Origin: Clostridia bacterium
GTDB lineage: Bacteria; Bacillota; DSM-521; Neomoorellales; Neomoorellaceae
Assembly: GCA_012727745.1 (NCBI GenBank)
Contig: JAAYGJ010000006.1
Span: 1 to 12,519, forward strand
DNA: 12,519 nucleotides
Direction: 5' to 3'
The first letter of the stretch is position 1; the number at the start of each line of letters is the position of its first letter. Below the pieces are notes generated by a model. The model did no database searches. It saw nothing but the letters and a program-made list of their open reading frames with translations, and had not been told where the DNA came from. The translations under genes were made by a program, and so were the position numbers. This document shows, piece by piece, positions 1-4,926 of the stretch.

Positions 1-428
1 AGGTCATTCAGCAGCTCTAAGCGCTCGAGCAAGGGTTTGGCCATCAGCTTTTTCCCCCGCAGGTAAAGAATATCAAAAGCCATATAGTATACCGGGATAG
101 TTTTGGCCAGCCCCTGTACTCTGGCAGAACTTCTAACTAAATCGCGCTTGAGCAGGCGGTAAAAATCAGGGTTGCCCTCCTCGTTTAAGGAGATAACCTC
201 CCCGTCCAAAAGGGTGTCGGCCGGCAAAAATGTGGCGAAAGCCGCTGCTATCTCCGGGTACTGTTTATTGCGGCAGTTTAGCCTGCGATTAATCAGGCGG
301 ATGTCCCCGTTGTAATTGCCGGCTGTACAGCGTATCCCGTCCCACTTGATTTGAAAATAATAGTCTTCCCCATCAAAGGGTTCCGAAAGCGGGGTAAGCT
401 CCATAGGCTTAATTACCGGGATTCCCAT
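1..428 (-). CDS. ATP-dependent DNA ligase, LigD-type catalytic domain (partial, 3' end beyond window)
   Basis: The first 142 residues are visible; the C-terminus lies beyond the left edge. The adenylation motif QIKWDGIR places the nucleotidyl-lysine at K28. Further in are LLDGEV and a YMAFDILYL segment, both typical of the adenylation domain of bacterial ATP-dependent ligases. By family, these seal DNA nicks through a covalent lysine-AMP, usually in Ku-dependent non-homologous end joining in spore formers. The protein starts directly with the ligase domain, so no polymerase or nuclease domain precedes it; a C-terminal polymerase domain, as in Bacillus LigD, cannot be excluded. The ATG at 428 follows a GAGG about 8 nt upstream. 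It is divergent from the Rrf2 regulator, with about 195 bp between. No Ku gene is visible. The ligase family is sure; the NHEJ role is inferred. Confidence 0.86.
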   Translation of the reverse strand, partial: MGIPVIKPMELTPLSEPFDGEDYYFQIKWDGIRCTAGNYNGDIRLINRRLNCRNKQYPEIAAAFATFLPADTLLDGEVISLNEEGNPDFYRLLKRDLVRSSARVQGLAKTIPVYYMAFDILYLRGKKLMAKPLLERLELLND

Positions 429-559
429 ATTTATCGCCTCAACCAATTGTTTTGCCTGTTATCTGCGCCCACTTCTCAAAATAATCGCTAGTAGTACCAG
501 TGTATCCTCCCACCCCGTTAAAATCTTGCTCTTTTTTTTGCACTTTTATTAAAAAGTTC

Positions 560-588
560 TTGACAACCCCATTAATGTGGACTATTAT
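560..588 (+). promoter_or_regulatory. Sigma-A promoter of the Rrf2 regulator gene
   Basis: A perfect -35 TTGACA (560-565) and a -10 TATTAT (583-588) are separated by 17 bp. Transcription would start near 595, leaving a leader of about 30 nt before the ATG at 625. The -10 box lies inside the palindrome at 580-592. Confidence 0.85.
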
Positions 589-592
589 AGTC
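580..592. promoter_or_regulatory. Candidate Rrf2-family operator over the -10 box
   Basis: GACTATTATAGTC is a perfect inverted repeat: 6-bp arms around one central T. It contains the -10 box of the regulator's own promoter, the classical place for negative autoregulation. A related sequence lies ahead of hcp at 1083-1107. The assignment to this regulator is inference from position and symmetry. Confidence 0.6.
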
Positions 593-624
593 TTAGTTAA
601 AAAATAGAAAGGTTTAGGGCTTAG

Positions 625-1044
625 ATGGAAATTATCCGCCGTAACACTGATTACGGGATCCGGGCGCTGGTATACCTGGCGGCCAATCCCGAAACCGTGA
701 CAACTGCCAGGGATATAGCCGATACCATGGAAATACCCCTTGGCTTTTTGCAAAAAATCATGCAAAAATTTGTCCATAAAGGCCTGGTAATTTCGCACCG
801 GGGTACTCATGGCGGTTTTTCCCTGGGTAAGAACCCAGACCAGATAACTGTGCTGGACATCGTAGAAACTCTGCAAGGCAAACCGACCATGAATAAATGC
901 TTTCTTGGCAAAGAAGCTTGTCCCCGGGCTGCAAAATGCAAGCTTAAAAATACCTGGCTACAAATGGAACAAAAAATACTATCTTTTATGGAGGAAACTA
1001 CTTTACAGGACCTGGTGGAACAGCTTAATGCTGATGATTCTTAA
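625..1044 (+). CDS. Rrf2-family transcriptional regulator, probably Fe-S cluster sensing (IscR/NsrR-like)
   Basis: A 139-residue protein of typical Rrf2 length. The N-terminal winged helix carries the family opening TDYGIRALVYLA (D9 sits where Rrf2 Fe-S proteins can use an acidic ligand), the recognition-helix region IPLGFLQKIMQKF (37-49) and the wing HRGTHGGFSLG (58-68). Three cysteines, C92, C99 and C105, form a C-X6-C-X5-C cluster motif like those of IscR and NsrR. This suggests a 2Fe-2S or 4Fe-4S cluster sensing NO, oxidants or Fe-S status. It lies 120 bp upstream of hcp on the same strand with no terminator between. The match between the two upstream regions suggests it controls itself and hcp; hcp is a known NsrR target in other bacteria. 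The Rrf2 family is clear; NsrR versus IscR cannot be settled from sequence alone. The ribosome binding site (GAAAGG) is weak and rather distant. Confidence 0.93.
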   Translation: MEIIRRNTDYGIRALVYLAANPETVTTARDIADTMEIPLGFLQKIMQKFVHKGLVISHRGTHGGFSLGKNPDQITVLDIVETLQGKPTMNKCFLGKEACPRAAKCKLKNTWLQMEQKILSFMEETTLQDLVEQLNADDS

Positions 1045-1082
1045 AAGGAGGTGCCCGATTACCCCAAATTTTATTTTGCCAC

Positions 1083-1107
1083 AATGTATACTATTTTTGT
1101 CTTGTTG
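1083..1107 (+). promoter_or_regulatory. Candidate regulator site / promoter region of hcp
   Basis: This stretch matches 574-598, upstream of the Rrf2 gene, at 18 of 25 positions without gaps, sharing AATGT, ACTATT and GTCTT in the same register. Symmetry is poorer than in the upstream copy. Candidate promoter parts around it are weak: TATACT at 1087-1092 lacks a good -35, while TTGTTG (1102-1107) pairs with TATTAA (1126-1131) at 18 bp. hcp may also be read from the Rrf2 promoter. Confidence 0.45.
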
Positions 1108-1164
1108 CTATCTGTAAAACAAAATTATTAAATTTCCGATATAAGATAAGGGGGATGGAGAAAC

Positions 1165-2448
1165 ATGTTTTGTTATCAGTGCGAACAAACAGTAAATGGC
1201 ACCGGTTGCACTAAAGCAGGTGTCTGCGGTAAAAATGAAGACCTGGCCAGCCTGCAGGATACTTTAACTATCGCTTTAAGGGGCATTGCTGCCTATGCTT
1301 ACCATGCCCGTGAACTGGGGGCAACAGATGAAAAAGTTGACGCCTTCCTGGCTGAAGGCCTGTTTAGCACCCTTACCAATGTGAACTTTAACCTGGAAAG
1401 CCACATCGCTATGCTGCTGAAAGCCGGGGAAATAAACTTACGGGCCATGGAGCTCCTTAACAAGGCCCATGTAGAACGTTTCGGCGTCCCGGAGCCGACC
1501 AAAGTACAGGTAGGTACCAAAGCTGGCCCTGGTATAGTCGTTACCGGGCATGACCTCCTTGATCTCTACGAACTATTGCGCCAGACAGAAGGTAAAGGCA
1601 TAAACGTCTACACACACGGGGAAATGCTACCGGCCCATGCTTACCCGGAACTAAAAAAATTCCCCCACCTGGTCGGCAATTACGGTACGGCCTGGCAGAA
1701 CCAGCGCCGGGAATTTGAAGAGTTTTCCGGCGCCATCCTGGGAACTACCAACTGCGTTTTAATACCCAAGGAATCTTACAAAGACCGGATGTTTACCTGT
1801 GGTATCGCCGACCTGCCCGGGGTTACCCATATCAAAGACCGCGACTTCACCCCGGTAATTGAGAAAGCGCTGGCACAGCCACCTCTGCCGGAAAATCTGG
1901 GACCAAGCACCATGACCGGCTTCCATCACAACCCTGTGCTGGCCCTAGCTGATAAAATCATTGCTGCTGTAAAAGCAGGTAAAATCCGCCACTTCTTCCT
2001 GGTCGGCGGCTGTGACGGCTCCAGGCCCAGCCGTAACTACTACACCGAATTCGTTCAGAAGCTGCCTGAGGATTGTGTTGTCCTGACCCTTGGCTGCGGC
2101 AAGTATCGCTTTAACTACCTTGATCTCGGCGAGATAGACGGCATTCCCCGTCTCCTTGACATGGGGCAGTGCAACGATGCTTACTCTGCCATCCAGGTAG
2201 CAGTAGCCCTGGCTGAAGCTTTTGACTGCGGTGTAAATGACCTGCCGCTCAGCCTGGTATTATCCTGGTTTGAGCAGAAAGCAGTAGCAATCCTGCTCAC
2301 CCTGCTACACCTGGGAATTAAAAACATTCGCATCGGCCCCAGCCTGCCTGCTTTCATAACGCCTAATGTGCTGAAGGTTTTGCAGGAAAATTACAACCTG
2401 CAGCCCATCACCACCCCTGAAGAGGACATCAAGGCTATCCTCGGTTAA
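1165..2448 (+). CDS. hcp: Hybrid cluster protein (hydroxylamine / nitric oxide reductase), short form
   Basis: This 427-residue protein carries every expected cluster ligand. The N-terminal Fe-S cluster cysteines are C3, C6, C15 and C21 (C-X2-C-X8-C-X5-C, the spacing of strict anaerobes). The hybrid cluster ligands are H129 (TGHDL), E153 (THGEML), C197 (GTTNC), C283 (GGCDG, the persulfidated position), C311 (LGCGKYRF), C336 (GQCND), E370 and K372 (WFEQKA). Usual Hcp proteins are about 540-553 residues; here about 115 residues are missing between the N-terminal cluster and the first hybrid ligand, as in the shortened class known from thermophiles. Hcp is a cytoplasmic protein that reduces hydroxylamine in vitro and is linked to NO detoxification in vivo. 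ATG 1165 follows GGAG at 1157-1160. A hairpin terminator ends the unit at 2488-2537. Expression is probably governed by the upstream Rrf2 regulator. Confidence 0.97.
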   Translation: MFCYQCEQTVNGTGCTKAGVCGKNEDLASLQDTLTIALRGIAAYAYHARELGATDEKVDAFLAEGLFSTLTNVNFNLESHIAMLLKAGEINLRAMELLNKAHVERFGVPEPTKVQVGTKAGPGIVVTGHDLLDLYELLRQTEGKGINVYTHGEMLPAHAYPELKKFPHLVGNYGTAWQNQRREFEEFSGAILGTTNCVLIPKESYKDRMFTCGIADLPGVTHIKDRDFTPVIEKALAQPPLPENLGPSTMTGFHHNPVLALADKIIAAVKAGKIRHFFLVGGCDGSRPSRNYYTEFVQKLPEDCVVLTLGCGKYRFNYLDLGEIDGIPRLLDMGQCNDAYSAIQVAVALAEAFDCGVNDLPLSLVLSWFEQKAVAILLTLLHLGIKNIRIGPSLPAFITPNVLKVLQENYNLQPITTPEEDIKAILG

Positions 2449-2487
2449 ATAAAATAATCTAAATATGCATTGAACATTTAATGGAAT

Positions 2488-2537
2488 ATACCGGTATTGT
2501 CATCTTGACCTATCAGGTTGACAGATACCGGTATTTT
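2488..2537 (+). terminator. Terminator after hcp
   Basis: Two copies of the self-complementary ATACCGGTAT (2488-2497 and 2525-2534) pair to form a 10-bp outer stem. Inside, TGTCA pairs with TGACA and ACCT with AGGT. The stem is followed by a short T run (TTTTCT). Confidence 0.65.
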
Positions 2538-2588
2538 CTATTAATTGCCATCGAACTTTTCTTCTTGCCCAGTTTAACTGACCCCATT

Positions 2589-2617
2589 TTGCCACGGCAG
2601 ACCCTTAAAAATGTATT
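2589..2617 (+). promoter_or_regulatory. Candidate sigma-A promoter of the DUF1540 gene
   Basis: TTGCCA (2589-2594) and TGTATT (2612-2617) are 17 bp apart. The -10 matches consensus at only 4 of 6 positions. Transcription would start near 2624, giving a leader of about 80 nt that contains the hairpin at 2645-2668. Confidence 0.4.
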
Positions 2618-2644
2618 TATCAGTAGTTAATAGAGAAAAATAAA

Positions 2645-2668
2645 AAGGCCCGGGCCTTAAGCTCCGGG
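2645..2668. promoter_or_regulatory. GC-rich hairpin in the DUF1540 leader
   Basis: A perfect 14-bp palindrome, AAGGCCCGGGCCTT (2645-2658), overlaps a second hairpin, CCCGG (2649-2653) with CCGGG (2664-2668) extended by a GC/GC pair. In the leader RNA the two folds are mutually exclusive. On the minus strand the palindrome runs into TTTTTATTTTT, so it would work as a leftward terminator, although no leftward gene is near. Role unknown. Confidence 0.45.
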
Positions 2669-2701
2669 TTGTTGGTAGGAATAACTTAAGAAGGAGGATT
2701 G

Positions 2702-2968
2702 ATGCCAGGAATGGCAAATCAAAACCAGCACATCCACTGTATCGTTAATAATTGTCACTACTGGTCTAGTGGCAACAGGTGTGTTGCCAATGAAATTCTG
2801 GTAGCCTCAGATGAATTCGGCATGGACCAGCCCGACCGCATCGATGCTACGATGGCCAAACAATTGTCCCCTACCTCAGTAGACGACTGCATGTCTACTT
2901 GTTGCAAAACTTTTGTTCCCCGGGGCTCTGCCGATGTTAACGCCGACAGCATCCAGAGGATGTCCTAA
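2702..2968 (+). CDS. DUF1540 domain small cysteine-rich protein
   Basis: An 88-residue protein with the DUF1540 pattern: C13-X4-C18 followed by HYW, C27 in GNRCVANEI, then a spacer and a C-terminal DDCMSTCCKTFVP (C63, C67, C68). The family is common in spore-forming Firmicutes; its function is unknown and the cysteines may bind metal. The part before C13 and the insert at about 36-60 are rich in Q, D and M. Start choice: AAGGAGG at 2691-2697 leaves 4 nt to ATG 2702 and 13 nt to the in-frame ATG 2711; both are off the optimum, so the N-terminus may be three residues shorter. A TTG at 2699 touches the Shine-Dalgarno sequence and is unlikely. The gene stands alone between hairpins. Confidence 0.85.
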   Translation: MPGMANQNQHIHCIVNNCHYWSSGNRCVANEILVASDEFGMDQPDRIDATMAKQLSPTSVDDCMSTCCKTFVPRGSADVNADSIQRMS

Positions 2969-2971
2969 CAC

Positions 2972-3003
2972 TTTGAACCCGGCTGCCTGCAGCCGGGTTC
3001 AAA
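2972..3003 (+). terminator. Strong hairpin after the DUF1540 gene
   Basis: A perfect inverted repeat, TTTGAACCCGGCTGC (2972-2986) with its complement (2989-3003), starts 3 bases after the stop codon. It lacks a U-tract, so it may be an mRNA 3' stabilising hairpin or a weak terminator. Confidence 0.7.
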
Positions 3004-3026
3004 CATTTACTCTGTTGCGGAGAGGA

Positions 3027-3055
3027 TTGCCATTTATTTAACTGCATGATATTAT
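3027..3055 (+). promoter_or_regulatory. Promoter 1 of the small export protein gene
   Basis: TTGCCA (3027-3032) and TATTAT (3050-3055) are 17 bp apart. Each box matches the sigma-A consensus at 5 of 6 positions. Confidence 0.65.
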
Positions 3056-3082
3056 GCTTCCGTAATATTTTTTATTATAAGC

Positions 3083-3110
3083 TTGCTAAGTTATTTAACA
3101 AATATATACT
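3083..3110 (+). promoter_or_regulatory. Promoter 2 of the small export protein gene
   Basis: TTGCTA (3083-3088) and TATACT (3105-3110) are 16 bp apart. Transcription would start near 3117, immediately before the ribosome binding site. With the site at 3027-3055 it forms a tandem pair. Confidence 0.5.
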
Positions 3111-3134
3111 ATGCGGAGTGGAGTGACTGATTAA

Positions 3135-3683
3135 ATGGCGGAAACATTGTGGCAGGCTCTACAAGGGCTGGATAACCTGGTTAAAGTATTTCTTCTTTCG
3201 ATGCTGCCTGTAACTGAACTAAGGGCTACTATTCCCCTGGCCGTAGCCCTAGAAATACCCCTGGAAAAAGCTTTCATAGCTGCCTACCTGGGCAATATCT
3301 TGCCCGCTCCCTTTATACTTCTCCTTTTAGAGCCTCTATCGCGGCACTGGCGTTTTCTGGCCAATATTGTCAACTGGAGCTACCGGCGCAGCGCCCGCAA
3401 CCGTACCCAAATTGAAAAATACGGTCCCTGGGGTTTACTTTTATTCGTAGCTATTCCTTTGCCGGCAACCGGTGTTTGGACGGGCAGCCTGATAGCCTCC
3501 CTCTTACGCCTTCCTTTTTTTACATCGCTGCTAGCCATAGCTGGAGGCGCCCTGGTAGCTGCTATCCTGGTCTCCCTGGCAACAATAGGAATTTTTAAAC
3601 TGGCCAGTGTTTTATCCTGGCTGGCCATAGCGGCACTAATTTTACTGCTAGTTATCTGGTGCTGGTTAAAGGGACGCAGGTGA
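3135..3683 (+). CDS. Small multidrug export family membrane protein (Sm_multidrug_ex, COG2426)
   Basis: A 182-residue, very hydrophobic protein. It shows the two hallmark segments of the family: MLPVTELRATIPLAVAL (23-39, a re-entrant-like stretch with the conserved ELR) and FVAIPLPATGVWTGSLIASLL (104-124, a P-x-P-x-T-G motif). Hydrophobic spans are visible at about 46-66, 99-125, 130-152 and 156-178, with a basic loop at 71-95 (RRSARNR). Despite the family name, transport activity is not well established; the substrate is unknown. ATG 3135 follows GGAG repeats at about 3115-3124. The gene is monocistronic and converges with the ZIP gene, only 11 bp between stop codons, with no clear terminator between them. 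Family assignment is fairly sure, function is not. Confidence 0.85.
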   Translation: MAETLWQALQGLDNLVKVFLLSMLPVTELRATIPLAVALEIPLEKAFIAAYLGNILPAPFILLLLEPLSRHWRFLANIVNWSYRRSARNRTQIEKYGPWGLLLFVAIPLPATGVWTGSLIASLLRLPFFTSLLAIAGGALVAAILVSLATIGIFKLASVLSWLAIAALILLLVIWCWLKGRR

Positions 3684-3694
3684 ACCGCTCACAC

Positions 3695-4438
3695 TTAGAA
3701 CATTATCGTTGAAGAAATTACAATGCCTACAATAATCCCGGCAACAATACCGAAAGTTGCCGAATGGCCATGAGAGCAAGCATGAGCATCAGGAATTAAG
3801 GAATCACAGGTTATATAAAGCATTGCGCCGCCGGCAAAGCCCAGGGCAACTGCCAGCGTATATGCAGAAATCCCCCCGACAATAACGCCCACCAGCGCGC
3901 CAATACCCATAGGCAAGCCCACCAGAAATGTGCCTATAATTGTCCTCCCTTTAGTAACGCCCCCCAGCAGTAAGGGGGCGGTTATGGCCATGCCCTCAGG
4001 TATTTTTTGCAGGGACATAATAATAGTTAATTTAAAGCCCAGGGACATTCCCACCGCAAAACTGGCACCCACCGCCAGGCCCTCGGGAAATGAGTGCATG
4101 GTCAGGCCTATCGCCAACAAAATTCCGGCCCTTAAGTACCTTGATTTTTTATCAGCAACGACCTCGTGGGAATGGGGTATATATAAATCAATGACAGATA
4201 TAATAATCGCTCCCCCTACAAGACCAATTAAACCGTAAGCTATGGGGGCAATCTCCAGAGCTTCCGGTATTAAATCAAAGCAGACAATTGAAATCATAAC
4301 CCCACCGGCAAAACCCATAATAACACTTAAAAAACCCCGGCTGATCCGCCCGCAGGCAACCGTAATCAGCCCTCCCAGCATTGTCCCCAGTCCCCCCGCC
4401 AATAGGCCGATAACAAAAACCTCTAAAACTCCATTCAA
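3695..4438 (-). CDS. ZIP-family divalent metal transporter
   Basis: A 247-residue membrane protein with about eight hydrophobic segments. Helix 4 carries HSFPEG (H115, E119) and helix 5 LQKIPEG (Q144, K145, E148), the ZIP metal-binding signature in the GufA/BbZIP style with Q instead of H in helix 5. Compared with the binuclear centre known from Bordetella BbZIP (H177, N178, E181, Q207, D208, E211), site M1 is kept, but the M2 residues N and D are replaced by S116 and K145. Histidine-rich loops are PHSHE (88-92) and DAHACSHGHS (217-226). Family members import Zn, Fe or Mn; substrate is not determined here. The start is a TTG at 4438, preceded by GGGGG with an 11-nt gap; the ATG at 4434 is out of frame and stops at once. 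No metal-regulator box was recognised upstream. Confidence 0.91.
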   Translation of the reverse strand: MNGVLEVFVIGLLAGGLGTMLGGLITVACGRISRGFLSVIMGFAGGVMISIVCFDLIPEALEIAPIAYGLIGLVGGAIIISVIDLYIPHSHEVVADKKSRYLRAGILLAIGLTMHSFPEGLAVGASFAVGMSLGFKLTIIMSLQKIPEGMAITAPLLLGGVTKGRTIIGTFLVGLPMGIGALVGVIVGGISAYTLAVALGFAGGAMLYITCDSLIPDAHACSHGHSATFGIVAGIIVGIVISSTIMF

Positions 4439-4577
4439 TCTTTTTTCTACCCCCTGGTAATAACATCCAAATCACAGGCTGTTTCTGTAAATAACGCTAT
4501 ATCCCTTTCGCCTCCGATACTGAAAATCCTTCTCAAACTTTAACACAACTGCTAGGCGACAAGTCCTGTTTACACTA

Positions 4578-4607
4578 GTATGGATTTTTGCCTTTTGGCT
4601 CACTCTA
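4578..4607 (+). promoter_or_regulatory. Weak candidate forespore (sigma-G-type) promoter
   Basis: GTATG (4578-4582), then 18 bp, then CACTCTA (4601-4607), which matches 5 of 7 positions of the sigma-G -10 CATAMTA. The start point would fall on the Shine-Dalgarno sequence of the next gene, so the leader would be unusually short. Low certainty. Confidence 0.22.
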
Positions 4608-4625
4608 AAGCTGGAGGTGTTAAAT

Positions 4626-4796
4626 TTGAAGGGTAACACTACCAGTTGGGTTGTTGCCGGGCTTGGTATCGTTGCAACAGCAATAGGTTCCCGGTTGGTG
4701 AAAGGTCGCTTCGGTGCCGGTGTTACCGGCTTCGGAATGGCCCACCTGTTACTGGGAGCGCTGGATATGTTCCGGCCAAGCATTAATAAAAGTTGA
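4626..4796 (+). CDS. Small glycine-rich hydrophobic protein (56 aa)
   Basis: An ORF of 56 residues beginning with TTG, with GGAGGTG at 4613-4619 and an 8-nt gap, a near-ideal ribosome binding site. It has two hydrophobic glycine-rich segments, WVVAGLGIVATAIGS (8-22) and FGAGVTGFGMAHLLLGAL (29-46), separated by a basic turn RLVKGR, and ends in RPSINKS. It could be a membrane hairpin or a small amphipathic protein. I recall similar short proteins in other spore-forming Firmicutes but cannot name the family or a function. The gene is divergent from the ZIP gene and is followed after 9 bp by a good hairpin terminator at 4806-4834. Start signal, stop and terminator spacing together support a real gene. 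Confidence 0.68.
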   Translation: MKGNTTSWVVAGLGIVATAIGSRLVKGRFGAGVTGFGMAHLLLGALDMFRPSINKS

Positions 4797-4805
4797 CACC
4801 TCGAA

Positions 4806-4834
4806 AAGGGGCGCCGGTTAAAACCTGCGCCCTT
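4806..4834 (+). terminator. Terminator after the 56-aa protein gene
   Basis: AAGGGGCGC pairs with GCGCCCTT (one bulged G), extended by GGTT with AACC around a short loop, and is followed by a T/A-rich tail (ATATTAG). Confidence 0.6.
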
Positions 4835-4875
4835 ATATTAGCCTCGCCAAAGGACCGGGCCGGTTAAACCATGCC

Positions 4876-4903
4876 AAAAGCCCAGGTAAACACCTGAGCT
4901 TTT
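4876..4903 (-). terminator. Terminator after the aminotransferase gene
   Basis: Read leftward, AAAAGCTCAGGT and ACCTGGGCTTTT form a 12-bp stem (one T-G wobble) with a 4-nt loop, ending in TTTT. It lies 23 bp past the stop codon at 4927. Its symmetry lets it act in both directions. Confidence 0.7.
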
Positions 4904-4926
4904 AAAATAACTGCTGCTGGCTAAGT

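Noticed and set aside
429..559. Promoter for the DNA ligase gene on the minus strand
   Set aside because: No -35/-10 pair of acceptable quality or clear forespore promoter was found; only the GAGG ribosome binding site is visible.
439..876. 145-codon open frame on the minus strand
   Set aside because: It runs antisense through the Rrf2 gene and its promoter, has no ribosome binding site and resembles no protein family I know.
905..1117. 70-codon plus-strand frame over the end of the Rrf2 gene
   Set aside because: It is an alternative frame of a well-supported gene; only its last codons after 1045 are noted as part of the orphan Shine-Dalgarno observation.
4472..4783. 103-codon minus-strand frame
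   Set aside because: It is antisense to the better-supported 56-residue gene, lacks a Shine-Dalgarno sequence and has a basic, serine/proline-rich composition typical of chance frames.
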